The notes under the pieces are model-generated. The model saw nothing but the letters and a program-made list of their open reading frames with translations, ran no database searches and was not told the DNA's origin. Both the position numbers and the translations under genes were made by a program. Of a DNA stretch of 64,000 nt, positions 34,639 to 46,922 are shown piece after piece. This DNA comes from Burkholderiales bacterium (GTDB lineage: Bacteria; Pseudomonadota; Gammaproteobacteria; Burkholderiales; Burkholderiaceae_C): contig JAFLDE010000003.1 of NCBI GenBank assembly GCA_017302655.1, positions 34,344 through 98,343 of the forward strand. Reading direction: 5' to 3'. Positions within the stretch are counted from its first letter, which is position 1. Each line of letters begins with the position of its first letter.

Positions 34639-35289
34639 TCAGTATTCAACCGGCAGCGGGTCCAGCGAGCGCCATAGGTACCACGTGGCCACCGAACGGA
34701 ACGGCGCCCAGTTCTCGCCGACTTCACGGGCCTCAGCGCGGCTGACGGGCTCGCCGCTGAAGTAGTTCAGGCTGATGCCCTTGATCAGCCCGATATCGTC
34801 AAGCGGCAGCACATCCGGCCGCATCAGGTAGAAGATGAGAAACATTTCGGCGGTCCAGCGGCCGATGCCGCGGATGGCCACCAACTCTTCAATGATGGCC
34901 TCATCCGCCATCTGCGCCCATTGCTTCACATGCACCTGGCCGGAACCGAAGTGAGCGGCCAAGTCGCGGAGGTATTCGGCCTTGCGCTGGGACAGACCCG
35001 CCGAGCGCAGTTGCGGTACTTCCAGCGCCAGCACCGATGCCGGTGCCAGCTTGTGGCTAGGTCCTCCGACCAGAGCCGCGAAGCGCTCCCACACCGATTG
35101 CGCGGCCTTCACGGAGATTTGCTGCCCGGTGATGGAGCGCGCCAAGGTGGTGAAGGGATCGCCCTTGCTCTGCAAGCGTGCTTCGCCGAACTGCGGGATG
35201 AGCTTCTTCATCACCCGGTCGCGCCGCGACAGGTGCTTGCAGGCCTCGTCCCAGTAGTCCGGCGTGACGCCGGAGGCCGCCTTGTTCAT
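34639..35289 (-). CDS. DNA-3-methyladenine glycosylase II (AlkA-like, HhH-GPD)
   Basis: A base-excision repair glycosylase of the helix-hairpin-helix superfamily that removes alkylated purines. The 216-residue product shows [12 protein letters not shown], the hairpin [18 protein letters not shown], and the catalytic aspartate in [11 protein letters not shown]. It lacks the N-terminal domain of E. coli AlkA, so it is the short type. The ATG overlaps the cysS stop (ATGA). Confidence 0.92.
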   Translation of the reverse strand: MNKAASGVTPDYWDEACKHLSRRDRVMKKLIPQFGEARLQSKGDPFTTLARSITGQQISVKAAQSVWERFAALVGGPSHKLAPASVLALEVPQLRSAGLSQRKAEYLRDLAAHFGSGQVHVKQWAQMADEAIIEELVAIRGIGRWTAEMFLIFYLMRPDVLPLDDIGLIKGISLNYFSGEPVSRAEAREVGENWAPFRSVATWYLWRSLDPLPVEY

Positions 35290-36662
35290 CCGCGCACCCA
35301 TTGGGTGCCGCCGGCACCGTCCTTCAGCGTGATGCCCTTCGCTGCCAGTTCGGCGCGAATGGCGTCGGCCCCGGCGAAGTCCCGTGCCGCCTTGGCGGCC
35401 GCTCGCGCCGCGATGCGCTCGGCGATCCAGGCTTCCTCCTCGACCGCCACGCCGCGCTGCAAGTAGGCGCGCGGCTCCCCCTGCAGCACGCCCAGCACCG
35501 CACCCAAGGCCTTGAGCAAACCCGCCTTGGCACCAGAACGGGTTCGATTGACCTCGGCGGCGAGTTCGAACAACACCGCCAGCGCCTGCGGCGTGTTGAA
35601 GTCCTCGTCCATGCCCTGCTTGAAGGCCGCGGCATGGGCATCCTGCCAATCCACCTGGACATCATCTGGCGGCACCGCATCGAGTGCGGTGTAGAGCCGC
35701 GTCAGTGCGGTCTGCGCGTCCTCGAGGTGGGCGTCGCTGAAATTGAACGGCCGGCGGTAGTGCGTGCGCAGCATGAAAAAGCGCAGGGTCTCGCCGTCGA
35801 ACTTCTGCAGCACGTCGCGAATGGTGAAGAAGTTGCCGAGCGACTTCGACATCTTCTCGCCATCCACGTTCAGAAAGCCGTTGTGCAACCAGTAGCGCGC
35901 GAAGGGCATGCCTGCGCCTTCGCTCTGGGCGATCTCGTTCTCGTGGTGAGGGAACTGCAGATCGGCGCCGCCGCCGTGGATGTCAAAGGTCTCGCCCAGC
36001 ACCGCGCAACTCATGGCCGAGCACTCGATGTGCCAACCAGGTCGCCCCGCGCCGTAGCGGCCACCGTCGAACTTGGCATCAATCGGCTCCTCGGGCTTGG
36101 CCGCCTTCCAGAGCACGAAGTCCAACGGGTCGCGCTTGCTGTCATCCACCGCGATGCGCTCACCTGCGCGCAGGTCATCGAGGCTCTTGCCACTGAGCTT
36201 GCCGTAGCCGGGGAACGAACGCACCGCGTAGTTCACGTCGCCGTCGCTCGCCTGATAGGCGAGGCCTCGCTGCTCCAGCTTTTCGATCAGACCGATCATC
36301 TGGCCCACGTACTCGGTGGCCCGAGGCTCCGCGGTCGGGCGTTCCACCCCCACCGCGCCCAGGTCGGCGTGCATGGCGGCGATCATCTCGTCCGTCAGTT
36401 CACGAATGCCGACACCGCGCTCCACGGCGCGCTTGATGATCTTGTCATCGATGTCGGTGATGTTGCGCACATAGGTGACGTCATTGCCCGAAGCGCGCAG
36501 CCAGCGGTACACCACGTCGAAGGCCATCATCATGCGCAGATGGCCCATGTGGCACAGGTCGTAGATCGTCATGCCGCACACGTACATGCCGACCTTGCCG
36601 GGAACCAAGGGCTTGAATTCTTCGAGCGCTCGGCTGAGCGAGTTGTAGATGCGCAAGGCCAT
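35286..36662 (-). CDS. cysS: Cysteinyl-tRNA synthetase
   Basis: Charges tRNA-Cys. The 458-residue protein has the zinc cysteine in [10 protein letters not shown], the HIGH-like [44 protein letters not shown] in parts and KMSKSLGN. I set the start at 36662 ([10 protein letters not shown]), the normal N-terminus; the frame is open upstream but that overlaps the divergent promoter region. Confidence 0.97.
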   Translation of the reverse strand: MALRIYNSLSRALEEFKPLVPGKVGMYVCGMTIYDLCHMGHLRMMMAFDVVYRWLRASGNDVTYVRNITDIDDKIIKRAVERGVGIRELTDEMIAAMHADLGAVGVERPTAEPRATEYVGQMIGLIEKLEQRGLAYQASDGDVNYAVRSFPGYGKLSGKSLDDLRAGERIAVDDSKRDPLDFVLWKAAKPEEPIDAKFDGGRYGAGRPGWHIECSAMSCAVLGETFDIHGGGADLQFPHHENEIAQSEGAGMPFARYWLHNGFLNVDGEKMSKSLGNFFTIRDVLQKFDGETLRFFMLRTHYRRPFNFSDAHLEDAQTALTRLYTALDAVPPDDVQVDWQDAHAAAFKQGMDEDFNTPQALAVLFELAAEVNRTRSGAKAGLLKALGAVLGVLQGEPRAYLQRGVAVEEEAWIAERIAARAAAKAARDFAGADAIRAELAAKGITLKDGAGGTQWVRG

Positions 36663-36831
36663 GAAGTCGTCTGGGAGTCGAGCCGCCGGTGCACCCATCG
36701 GGTCGCACAGGGCGGCAAAGGGTAGCGCCGGGGCCTGCGTGTGCAGGTGCGGGGCATCCCTAGAATGGCGTTTCAGTATATCGACCGCCCCCGCTGGTTT
36801 GTCTCGCGCGGCGGCGGCACCACCTCCCCCC
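36663..36831. promoter_or_regulatory. Divergent promoter region cysS / TPR-ppiA operon
   Basis: The 169 bp between two divergent operons must hold both promoters. An AT-richer patch around 36770-36785 (TTTCAGTATAT) is the best candidate for a -10 area. No further motif stands out. Confidence 0.4.
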
Positions 36832-37335
36832 ATGCGCGCTGCTTTGCTGTTGATCTGCTGCTTTCTGCTGCCTTTTGCCGGCAAGGCTCAGGCACTGGAG
36901 CAGGCGCACGCACACTGGTATGCAGGCCGTCAGTCTCAGGCAATCGAAACCCTGGACCTGGCGCTGCGCGACAACCCCCAACAGGCCCGCTGGCGCTTTA
37001 CCTTAGCCTGGATGCTCCAGGAGCGAGGTGAATTGGGGCGCGCAGAAGGTCTGCTGCGCGCACTGATCGAGGACTTCCCGGACCTAGCCGAGGCGCACAA
37101 CAACCTGGCCGTTCTGCTCGCCGGTCGCGGTGACCTGGACGCCGCGTTGGTGGCGCTGCAGCGCGCAGTCCAACTGCAGCCCGACCACGTGCAAGCGCAG
37201 GAGAACCTGGGCGATGTGCTGATGCGCATGGCGCAGCGTGCCTACTTGAAAGCGACCCAGACCGCACCGCCTCGCGCCGCGCTCAGTTTGAAGCTGCGGC
37301 GGCTGTCCGACTGGTTGAACACCACCCCCGAGTGA
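36832..37335 (+). CDS. TPR-repeat periplasmic protein
   Basis: The 167-residue protein begins with a signal peptide ([20 protein letters not shown], cleavage expected after AQA) and then has three or so tetratricopeptide-like repeats, for example [31 protein letters not shown] in segments and [34 protein letters not shown] proteins act as assembly scaffolds; no specific partner can be deduced. It is the first gene of the peptidyl-prolyl isomerase operon and runs into ppiA. Confidence 0.85.
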   Translation: MRAALLLICCFLLPFAGKAQALEQAHAHWYAGRQSQAIETLDLALRDNPQQARWRFTLAWMLQERGELGRAEGLLRALIEDFPDLAEAHNNLAVLLAGRGDLDAALVALQRAVQLQPDHVQAQENLGDVLMRMAQRAYLKATQTAPPRAALSLKLRRLSDWLNTTPE

Positions 37336-37337
37336 CC

Positions 37338-37913
37338 ATGAGCCCCTTTCTCTCCAAACTGCTCGCTGCGGCGCTTGTGCTGCTTCCTCTGGCCGATGCT
37401 CAAGCGCAAACGGTGCGCTTGAAGACCTCCATGGGCGATGTCCGCATCCAATTGCAGGCGGAGAAGGCACCCAAGTCGGTAGCCAACTTTCTTGCCTACG
37501 TGAAGGCTGGGCACTACGACGGCACCATCTTCCATCGCGTCATCGCCGACTTCATGATTCAAGGCGGCGGATTCACACAGCATATGGTGCAGAAACCAGT
37601 CAAGGCACCCATCCCGCTGGAGGCCAGCAATGGCCTCAGCAACACCCGCGGAACGGTGGCCATGGCGCGCACGCCCGACCCCAACTCGGCCACCGCGCAG
37701 TTCTTCGTGAACGTCGTGGACAACGTGTTCCTGGACGCCGCCAACGCGCGCGATGGGCATGGCTATGCGGTGTTCGGTCAGGTCATCGAAGGCATGGAGG
37801 TGATCGATCAGATCCGCGCCGTGCCCGTGGAAAACAAGGGCATGCACGCGAACGTGCCCGTCCAACCGGTCCTCATCCTGAAGGCCAGCATCGAAAAGGA
37901 AAGCAAGCCATGA
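37338..37913 (+). CDS. ppiA: Periplasmic peptidyl-prolyl cis-trans isomerase (cyclophilin)
   Basis: A cyclophilin that helps fold exported proteins. A signal peptide ([17 protein letters not shown]) precedes the cyclophilin domain with [33 protein letters not shown] and [19 protein letters not shown] at 37332 overlapping the previous stop is a possible alternative start to the ATG at 37338. It overlaps ppiB by four bases (ATGA). Confidence 0.93.
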   Translation: MSPFLSKLLAAALVLLPLADAQAQTVRLKTSMGDVRIQLQAEKAPKSVANFLAYVKAGHYDGTIFHRVIADFMIQGGGFTQHMVQKPVKAPIPLEASNGLSNTRGTVAMARTPDPNSATAQFFVNVVDNVFLDAANARDGHGYAVFGQVIEGMEVIDQIRAVPVENKGMHANVPVQPVLILKASIEKESKP

Positions 37914-38407
37914 GCAAAGTCGAACTGCATACCAACCAAGGCCTGATCACCATCGAACTGGACGCCGCCAAGGCACCCCAGTCGGTGGAGAACTTCCTGG
38001 GCTACGTCCGCCGTGGCCACTTCGATGGCACGGTGTTTCATCGCGTCATCAAGGGTTTCATGATCCAAGGCGGTGGCATGGACGCCGACATGAAGCAAAA
38101 GCCCACTGAGGCGCCGATCCAGAACGAAGCCAACAACGGCCTCAAGAACCTCAAGTACACGCTGGCCATGGCGCGCACCAATGCGCCGCACTCGGCCACC
38201 GCGCAGTTCTTCATCAACACCACCGACAACGGCTTCCTCGACTTCAAGAGCGAGTCGCCCTCGGGCTGGGGCTACGCCGTGTTCGGCAAGGTCGTCTCTG
38301 GCACCGAGGTGGTGGACGCCATCGAGAAGGTGCGCACCGGTCGCAGCGGCTTCCATGATGACGTGCCGTTGGAGGCCATCGTCATCGAAAAGGCCGTCGA
38401 GGTTTGA
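37910..38407 (+). CDS. ppiB: Cytoplasmic peptidyl-prolyl cis-trans isomerase B
   Basis: A cytoplasmic cyclophilin of 165 residues without signal peptide. It carries [33 protein letters not shown] and [15 protein letters not shown]. The close similarity to the preceding periplasmic enzyme suggests a tandem duplication. The start overlaps the ppiA stop; the stop overlaps the lpxH TTG start. Confidence 0.96.
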   Translation: MSKVELHTNQGLITIELDAAKAPQSVENFLGYVRRGHFDGTVFHRVIKGFMIQGGGMDADMKQKPTEAPIQNEANNGLKNLKYTLAMARTNAPHSATAQFFINTTDNGFLDFKSESPSGWGYAVFGKVVSGTEVVDAIEKVRTGRSGFHDDVPLEAIVIEKAVEV

Positions 38408-39168
38408 CCCTCATCGACCGGATCGTGGCGCCGCCCTCGTGGCGGCGTCTTGCTTTTGTCTCCGACCTGCATCTGGGGCCGGAGACAGCGGCAACGCAAC
38501 AGGCCTTCGAGGACTGGATCGCCGGGCTGGATGCCGACGCCCTGTTCATCCTCGGCGATCTGTTCGAAGCCTGGGTCGGCGACGACGCCATCCACCTGCC
38601 CTACGCACGGCGTTTTGCCGATGCGATGCAGGCCCAGTCGCGACCGATTTACTTCCTGCACGGCAACCGCGACTTCCTGCTCGGTCCCGCCATGGCCGCG
38701 GCCTGCCGCATGCAGTTGCTCGACGAGCGCTGTGTGCTCGAAGCCTTCGGGGAAAGGCTGCTGCTCACCCATGGCGACGCGCAATGCCTGGACGATGCGG
38801 CCTACCAAGCCTTCCGTGCCCAGGTCCGGCAGCCGGACTGGCAGCAGGGCTTTCTCGCCCGGCCCTTGCCGGAACGCCTTCACATCGCAGCGCAGATGCG
38901 CGACGCCAGCCAGCGCAGCCAGGGCGCGCAAAAGGCCATGGGCCTGCCGTTTGCTGACCCCGACGCCGCACTGTGCCGCCAGCAATTGCAATCTGCAGGC
39001 TGCACCCTGATGCTGCACGGCCACACACACCGGCCGGGCCGCTACGAGCTCGGCGACGGCCTGGCGCGCTTGGTGCTGTCCGACTGGGACTGCGAGAGCG
39101 AGCCACGACGCGGCGATGCACTGATCGGATCGCTCCAAGGTTGGGAGCGCCAGCAACCGTGGGCTTGA
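38404..39168 (+). CDS. lpxH: UDP-2,3-diacylglucosamine diphosphatase LpxH
   Basis: Cleaves UDP-2,3-diacylglucosamine to lipid X in lipid A synthesis at the inner membrane surface. The calcineurin-type metal motifs are [37 protein letters not shown] and LHGHTHRPG, the LpxH pattern. The start is TTG overlapping the ppiB stop (TTGA). Its own 3' end overlaps mtfA by 10 bp. Confidence 0.95.
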   Translation: MTLIDRIVAPPSWRRLAFVSDLHLGPETAATQQAFEDWIAGLDADALFILGDLFEAWVGDDAIHLPYARRFADAMQAQSRPIYFLHGNRDFLLGPAMAAACRMQLLDERCVLEAFGERLLLTHGDAQCLDDAAYQAFRAQVRQPDWQQGFLARPLPERLHIAAQMRDASQRSQGAQKAMGLPFADPDAALCRQQLQSAGCTLMLHGHTHRPGRYELGDGLARLVLSDWDCESEPRRGDALIGSLQGWERQQPWA

Positions 39169-39995
39169 TCGCCCGCTGGCGGGCCTGGCGGGAACGCCGG
39201 CTCATCGAGCGCCATCCCATCCCCGACGCGCTCTGGGCTCAAACCCTGGCCCGCTACCCCTTCCTGCCGGACAGCCCGCGCCTTCGAGCCATCAGTTCGC
39301 TGTTCCTGGCTCGCAAGGAATTCCACGGAGCGGGTGGCTTGGTGCTGACCGACGCCATGGCCGTGGCCGTTGCCGCGCAGGCCTGCCTGCCGGTGCTGGA
39401 ACTGGGTTTGGCTCTTTACGACGCGACGACGACCATCGTTTTGCACCCTGCCGAAGTCGAGGCGCCGCGACGCGACCACGACGAGGGCGGTTTGGTCCAC
39501 GAATGGAGCGAAGAATTGGCGGGCGAAGCCATGGAGGGAGGCCCGCTGATGCTGGCTTGGAGCGCCGTCGACGCCGCCGCCACGCAGTCCGAGGATGCCC
39601 CCGTTTTCAACGTCGTCATCCACGAGTTCGTCCACCTCATCGACATGGCCAATGGCGAAGCCGATGGCCTGCCGCCCCTGCCCTCAGCTGCCGAGGGCAA
39701 GCGCTGGATCGAGACCCTGACCCTTGCCTGGGACCGCTTCGCCGATCGCGTCGCGCACCGCGAGCCCAGTTGCATCGACCCCTATGGCAGCGCGGAGCTG
39801 GACGAATTCTTCGCCGTCGCCTCCGAGGCCTTCTTCGTCCAGCCGGCCCGGCTCGCCGCAGAAGACCCGCAGCTTTTTTCACTGCTGGCCGGTTACTTCA
39901 GGCCCGGCCAAACCCTCGACTTGCCCCCGAGCCTGGCCCATGACCCGGGCGGCCTGCGCACCCAGCGCGTGGCCAAGCCCGCAATCCCATCTTGA
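39159..39995 (+). CDS. mtfA: Zinc-dependent peptidase of the MtfA family
   Basis: MtfA-type proteins are cytosolic metallopeptidases; in E. coli MtfA binds the Mlc repressor. The 278-residue product has the zinc motif VIHEFVHLID (HExxH), a downstream glutamate helix (DEFFAVASEAFFVQP) and the N-terminal YPFLPDSPRLRAISSLFLARKEF in pieces. The start is GTG at 39159 inside the lpxH end; the frame is open further upstream, but only as an alternate reading of lpxH. Confidence 0.9.
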   Translation: MGLIARWRAWRERRLIERHPIPDALWAQTLARYPFLPDSPRLRAISSLFLARKEFHGAGGLVLTDAMAVAVAAQACLPVLELGLALYDATTTIVLHPAEVEAPRRDHDEGGLVHEWSEELAGEAMEGGPLMLAWSAVDAAATQSEDAPVFNVVIHEFVHLIDMANGEADGLPPLPSAAEGKRWIETLTLAWDRFADRVAHREPSCIDPYGSAELDEFFAVASEAFFVQPARLAAEDPQLFSLLAGYFRPGQTLDLPPSLAHDPGGLRTQRVAKPAIPS

Positions 39996-40004
39996 AGACT
40001 TGCG

Positions 40005-41144
40005 ATGAAGACGATGCAGACCTTGATGACGTCGAAAGGCCTTGGGCGGATGCTGCGACTCCTGGCGCTGTGCCTCGGTGGCGCAGCAGGCATGAGCCAA
40101 GCCCAGGGCTTGCAGGATGGCCCCTATGTCTTGCACGAGCCCCAGCACAGCGAGGCCGTCTGGGTCTGCGATGGCCAAATGCGCCCGCAACGATTGGCCA
40201 CCGGCAAGCCCTTGGTGGCGCCCTGCGGCGAGGTGGGCGGATTCGCACTGAACGCGAGCAACCCTGTGGCTCCCGATGCCCTCCCACAGCCCCGGCGTTG
40301 GGCGGCGGTGTCGGACATCCACGGCCAGTCCAGTTTGTTCATGCAATTGCTCAAGGCCCATGCCGTGGTGGACGGTGCCGGGCACTGGCAGTTCGGCGAC
40401 GGCGTGCTTGTCATCAATGGCGATGTGTTCGACCGTGGTCCCGAGCAGACCGAAGCGCTATGGGCCATCTACCGCCTGCAGCAGGAGGCGGGCCGACAGG
40501 GTGGCAGCGTGCAGATGGTGCTCGGCAACCACGAGACCCTGGTGCTGCGTGGCGATCTGCGCTACCTGCACCCCAAGTACCACGGCGTCGCGACCCTGCT
40601 GCAGCGCCGGTTTCAGGACTTGTACGGCCCGGACACCGAGCTCGGTCAATGGCTGCGTAGCCGCGCCACCCTGTTGAAGCTGGGCGACACCCTCTTCCTG
40701 CATGGCGGGGTGAGCGCCGAATTGCCGCATCTGAGCCCCGAGCTTGCCGGGCTCAACGCCAAGGTGCGCAGCCATCTGGGCGAGAGCCGGGCCAGCCTGA
40801 AGCAGGATCCGGTCGCCGATTGGCTCTACGCCAGCATGGGGCCGCTCTGGTACCGCGGCTACTTCAACCAGCCCCGCATGCCCGCGAAGGATGTGGATGC
40901 CGTCTTGCGCCACTTCGGGGTTCAGCGCCTGGTGGTCGGGCACACCACGATGCCGCAGATCCGCTCGCTCTACGGCGGCCGGGTGATCGGCATCGATTCC
41001 GATCTCAAGGGCGGCAAGAACGGCGAGTTGCTGCTGTGGGAAGGTGGGCAGTTGCTTCGCGGCCTGCTGGATGGCTCTCGGCATCCACTGCTGCCCGGCG
41101 ACGACGACGGCAGCAAGGCCATTCCGCCGGCCACAGGCGACTGA
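40005..41144 (+). CDS. Exported calcineurin-like metallophosphatase (Shewanella-type)
   Basis: The 379-residue protein has an N-terminal export signal (RLLALCLGGAAGMSQAQG) and a phosphatase domain with DIHGQ, GDVFDRGP, GNHE, a histidine in LFLHGGVSAELP and VGHTTM. This layout is that of protein-phosphatase-like Shewanella-type enzymes; the substrate is unknown. It begins 9 bp after mtfA and is the last gene of the operon. An AT-poor 46-bp gap without terminator separates it from the convergent GGDEF gene. Confidence 0.88.
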   Translation: MKTMQTLMTSKGLGRMLRLLALCLGGAAGMSQAQGLQDGPYVLHEPQHSEAVWVCDGQMRPQRLATGKPLVAPCGEVGGFALNASNPVAPDALPQPRRWAAVSDIHGQSSLFMQLLKAHAVVDGAGHWQFGDGVLVINGDVFDRGPEQTEALWAIYRLQQEAGRQGGSVQMVLGNHETLVLRGDLRYLHPKYHGVATLLQRRFQDLYGPDTELGQWLRSRATLLKLGDTLFLHGGVSAELPHLSPELAGLNAKVRSHLGESRASLKQDPVADWLYASMGPLWYRGYFNQPRMPAKDVDAVLRHFGVQRLVVGHTTMPQIRSLYGGRVIGIDSDLKGGKNGELLLWEGGQLLRGLLDGSRHPLLPGDDDGSKAIPPATGD

Positions 41145-41190
41145 CCCAGCCCGGACCCTCGGCCCGGTGCCTGGCAGGCTTTGCACGGAA

Positions 41191-42813
41191 CTACAGCGCT
41201 TCCAGGGTCTGGTCGAGCATCACCCGGTTGCGCCCTGACCGCTTGGCACGGTACAGCGCGGTGTCCGCAGCGCCCAATGCATCGCCGTCGGCGGCCACAG
41301 CCGCCACGCCGATGCTCAGCGTGACGCGCAATCCAGGTGCCAGCTCATTCCAGGGTTGCCCCTGCACCTCTCGACGCAGCCGCTCGGCCACTTCCACCGC
41401 CACCGCTGGTTGCGTGTCGGGCATGAGCAGCAGCATTTCCTCGCCTCCCCATCGCGCCGCCAGATCGCTGACGCGCGTGCTGTGCAGGAGCAGCAAGCCA
41501 ATCTGACGGAGCACCTGGTCGCCGACGCGATGGCCGTAGCTGTCGTTCACGGTCTTGAAGTGATCGGCGTCGCACAGCAAAGCCATCAGTGGCTTGCCTC
41601 GCTCCACGGCTCGCCGCTGCAACAGCGGCAGTTGTTCGTCGACGAAGCGGCGGTTGTACAGGCCCGTCAGGGCATCCTCGTGGGCCTGGCGTCGCAACTG
41701 CTCGGCCCGCAGGCGCTGCATCTCCGCTTCCAATGCAGCGCGGCGCGACTTCAGTTCCGCCATTTCGAGCGCATGCTGGCGACGTTGCACCTCCAGATGC
41801 AACTGCGACCGGATCCGAACCTCTTCCACGGCCAGTTCGTGGTAGCGGCGAAAGCTGTTGAGCGCCGTCTCATGGCGTCCGAGCGCCTCTTCCACGTCAG
41901 CCTGGGCACGCTGCAGCGCCAAGGTTCCCCAGCGATCGGCTTCCTGACGCAAAGGTGCCGCTTCAGCGAGCCAGGCGGCTGCCCGGTCGGCATCCCCCAG
42001 CGCCAGGCTGCACAGGGCCGCCTCGATGCGGCTGTGCATGCGCACCTGGTTGAGTGCATGCGCGTCGCCCAGACGCATGCCGTGCTGCGCAGCTTGCAAA
42101 CCCTCCGCAGGCACTCCGGTCTCGCGCAGCGCCCAAGCCAAATTGGTCTGGCAGATGGCCTGCGAACAGGCGTTGCCGGTGCGTTCCGCCAGCGACCAGG
42201 CCTGGTTCAAGCTGCGCAAGGCCGCTTCGGGTTCCAGCGCTCGTCGCTGCGCGCCACAAGCCAGCGAACGCCAGTTCAACTGCGAGCCCAAATTGTTGAG
42301 CGCCGCAAACTCAGCCGGCAGGTCACCCGCTTCGCGAGCCAGCTCCGCGGCCTGCTGGAGCAATTGATGGCCGCGCTGATCCTCACCGAGGTCGCGGTGC
42401 ACGCTGCCCAGTCGGTTCAAGGCCCAGGACTTCAGGACGGGATCGTTGCTCTGCTCCGCCAGACGCACCGCCAGGTCGGCATGGCTCAATGCATCCGGGA
42501 AGTGGCCGCTTTGTTCACAGGCCAGGACCAGCACGCACAGCAGCCGCACCCGCAGGTCACGTGCGCCCAGGGCTTCCAGTTGCGGCAGCGTATGCGCGCC
42601 CTGGCGTAGGCAACGCTCCAAGTCACCCAGTCGCAGGGCGTGCAAGGCGATCCAATACCCGGCCTCGCAAGCCTCCAGCGAGCTGGGTGCGGCTCGTGCC
42701 TGCGCCTTTTCTGCCAGGATCAAGCCCTGGGCATGCCGCCCCTCACGTCCGCTGCGAGCACAGGCCTCCAGCGCCTCCCGCGACTCCGGGTCGTGGTGGG
42801 GGGCCTCCACCAC
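41191..42813 (-). CDS. TPR-GGDEF diguanylate cyclase
   Basis: The 540-residue protein has an N-terminal array of TPR-like helical repeats (about 1-330), a coiled-coil segment (about 335-375, QHALEMAELKSRRAALEAEMQRLRAEQ) and a C-terminal GGDEF domain (about 380-540: ALTGLYNRRFVDEQLPLL, LCDADHFKTVNDSYGHRVGDQVL). The signature reads GGEEM, with methionine in place of phenylalanine. Without membrane segments it is probably cytoplasmic and signals through cyclic-di-GMP. The GTG start directly follows the clpA stop. Confidence 0.85.
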   Translation of the reverse strand: MVEAPHHDPESREALEACARSGREGRHAQGLILAEKAQARAAPSSLEACEAGYWIALHALRLGDLERCLRQGAHTLPQLEALGARDLRVRLLCVLVLACEQSGHFPDALSHADLAVRLAEQSNDPVLKSWALNRLGSVHRDLGEDQRGHQLLQQAAELAREAGDLPAEFAALNNLGSQLNWRSLACGAQRRALEPEAALRSLNQAWSLAERTGNACSQAICQTNLAWALRETGVPAEGLQAAQHGMRLGDAHALNQVRMHSRIEAALCSLALGDADRAAAWLAEAAPLRQEADRWGTLALQRAQADVEEALGRHETALNSFRRYHELAVEEVRIRSQLHLEVQRRQHALEMAELKSRRAALEAEMQRLRAEQLRRQAHEDALTGLYNRRFVDEQLPLLQRRAVERGKPLMALLCDADHFKTVNDSYGHRVGDQVLRQIGLLLLHSTRVSDLAARWGGEEMLLLMPDTQPAVAVEVAERLRREVQGQPWNELAPGLRVTLSIGVAAVAADGDALGAADTALYRAKRSGRNRVMLDQTLEAL

Positions 42814-45152
<2,339 letters not shown>

Positions 45153-45156
<4 letters not shown>

Positions 45157-45539
45157 GCGGCCTCCATCGTGCATTGCAGCGGGTGGCCGGCGCGCTGGGC
45201 GGCGGACAGCACCAATTCAACTTTCGTGGCCGCCACGTCCTTGGTGAACACCCCGCAGACGCCGCGACCCTCGTGGTGGATCTTCAGCATGATGAGCGTG
45301 GCGGTGTCCAGATCGTGGCGGAAAAACTCCTGCAGCACCATGACGACGAACTCCATCGGCGTGAAATCGTCGTTCAGCAACAGCACTTGGTAGAGGCGCG
45401 GCGGCTGCGTGCGCTGGAGTTGGCGTTCGGCGACGGTGGCGTCGGACTCTTCAGGCCCTGGCAAAGGGCCGGGCGTGGGGCTGCCGGTGGCCGCCTGGAG
45501 ATCCCAGGCGGTGCGGACAGCGGCAAGGCGGAAAGACAT
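45153..45539 (-). CDS. clpS: ClpA adaptor protein ClpS
   Basis: ClpS delivers N-degron substrates to ClpAP. The conserved core is at about 50-128: [29 protein letters not shown], and the C-terminal EVLS-like helix. The 128-residue product has an unusually long N-terminal extension of about 45 residues before PPRLYQV, rich in Pro/Gly/Ala. It overlaps clpA by four bases. Confidence 0.95.
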
Positions 45540-45792
45540 GCGTTTGATTCTAGGGAGCGCGCAGAGGCCGCCTCGGCCCGACGTGCATTGCCGCCTCAAG
45601 CCGCACCGCATCCGGGGCAACCCGATCCGGACTGGCCCTGAATTGACGCCCGTTTGACAGGGATTTGAGAATTCATGGTGGTGTTCGGCAAACGCACGCA
45701 GTTCGCGAAGGCTAGGCACCCTGCCCCGGCGCGACGTCGCCGGTGCACTCACGGTCCCTCATTCGCAACTCACGCAACTAACGGAGATCCGC
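45540..45792 (+). promoter_or_regulatory. Promoter and long 5' leader of cspA
   Basis: The 253 bp between clpS (minus) and cspA (plus) hold both promoters. A TTGACA lies at 45654-45659 but has no good partner -10 at normal spacing. A long leader before the ATG would fit cold-shock genes, which are regulated by a structured 5' untranslated region. Confidence 0.4.
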
Positions 45793-46011
45793 ATGCCGCT
45801 CGGAACAGTGAAATGGTTCAACGACGCCAAAGGCTTCGGCTTCATTGAACCGGAGACCGGCGGCGGAGACGTGTTTGCCCACTTCAGTGCCATCCAGATG
45901 GAAGGCTTCCGCACCCTTCGCGAAGGCAGCCGGGTCAGCTTCGAAGTGGTGGAAGGCCCCAAGGGCGCGCTGGCGCAGAACATCCAGCCGGTGGATCAAG
46001 CCGTCGCCTGA
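45793..46011 (+). CDS. Cold-shock protein
   Basis: A 72-residue RNA-chaperone of the CspA family with the RNP1 motif KGFGFI, RNP2 VFAHF and [11 protein letters not shown] at the start. A Shine-Dalgarno (GGAG) precedes the ATG by about 8 bases, and a strong terminator follows. Confidence 0.96.
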   Translation: MPLGTVKWFNDAKGFGFIEPETGGGDVFAHFSAIQMEGFRTLREGSRVSFEVVEGPKGALAQNIQPVDQAVA

Positions 46012-46027
46012 TCCGCTCTCTTCGAGG

Positions 46028-46056
46028 AAAGGCCCGCCTGCTGCGGGCCTTTTTTC
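46028..46056 (+). terminator. Terminator of the cold-shock gene
   Basis: Stem AGGCCCGC / GCGGGCCT with a five-base loop, followed by TTTTTT. It also serves as the end of the convergent phosphoesterase gene. Confidence 0.9.
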
Positions 46057-46900
46057 ATGCCAGCGCCAGCTCCGAGCGTGGGGCGGGCAAGGCCAGGGGC
46101 TCCCGCAAGGTCCAATCGATGATGAAGAGCCGGCCGTCCTCGGCTTCAGCGAGGGCCGTCAGGCTCTCCACCCAATCACCGTCGTTGGCGTAAAGGATGC
46201 CGTCGATCTCGCGCAGCTCGGCATGGTGGATGTGGCCGCACACCACGCCGTCCAGGCCACGCGCCTTGGCCTCGCGCGCCACCGCGCGCTCGAAGTCGTC
46301 GATGAAGCTGACCGCACGCTTGACCTTCAGCTTCAGGTAGCGCGACAGGCTCCAGTACGGCAGCCCGAGTCGGGCGCGCGCCGAATTGAACCAGTGGTTG
46401 AGCTCCAAGGCGCGCATGTAGGCCCAGTCGCCCAGATGGGCCAGCCATTTGGCGGCCTGGATCACGCCGTCGAAGCGGTCGCCATGCACCACCCAGAGCC
46501 GGCGCCCGTCGGCGGTGGTGTGGATGGCCTCATCCATCACCTCGATGCCACCAAAGCTGTGCCCCAGGTACTTGCGCGCGAACTCGTCGTGGTTGCCGGC
46601 CACGAAGACCACGCGGCAACCCTTGCGCACCTTGCGCAGAAGCTTCTGCACCACGTCGTTGTGCGTCTGCGGCCAGTACCACTGCCGGCGCAGCTGCCAG
46701 CCGTCGATGATGTCGCCCACGAGGTACAGGGTCTCGCACTCCACGGTGCGCAGGAACTGCAGCAGCGCCTCCGCCTTGCAGCCCGGCGTCCCCAGGTGCA
46801 GGTCGGAAATCCAGACCGTGCGCAGGCGCAGGGCCCCTTCTTCATCGTCGGCAGCCACGGGCGGCAGCAGCGCTGCCAGGTCGGGGAGGTCGCGTTGCAT
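46055..46900 (-). CDS. LpxH-like UDP-2,3-diacylglucosamine diphosphatase / metallophosphoesterase
   Basis: The 281-residue protein has SDLHLG, VGDIIDGWQL, GNHDEF, VHGD and GHIHH, the layout of large LpxH-like calcineurin enzymes. It is longer and less canonical than the true LpxH at 38404, so it may act on another phospholipid or sugar-lipid pyrophosphate. It follows psd by 22 bp. This link suggests a membrane-lipid role. Confidence 0.82.
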   Translation of the reverse strand: MQRDLPDLAALLPPVAADDEEGALRLRTVWISDLHLGTPGCKAEALLQFLRTVECETLYLVGDIIDGWQLRRQWYWPQTHNDVVQKLLRKVRKGCRVVFVAGNHDEFARKYLGHSFGGIEVMDEAIHTTADGRRLWVVHGDRFDGVIQAAKWLAHLGDWAYMRALELNHWFNSARARLGLPYWSLSRYLKLKVKRAVSFIDDFERAVAREAKARGLDGVVCGHIHHAELREIDGILYANDGDWVESLTALAEAEDGRLFIIDWTLREPLALPAPRSELALA

Positions 46901-46922
46901 GGGCTGCCATGCTGGCGCCGCT

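Noticed and set aside
35301-36725. Plus-strand frame (474 residues) opposite cysS
   Set aside because: Antisense shadow of the cysteinyl-tRNA synthetase.
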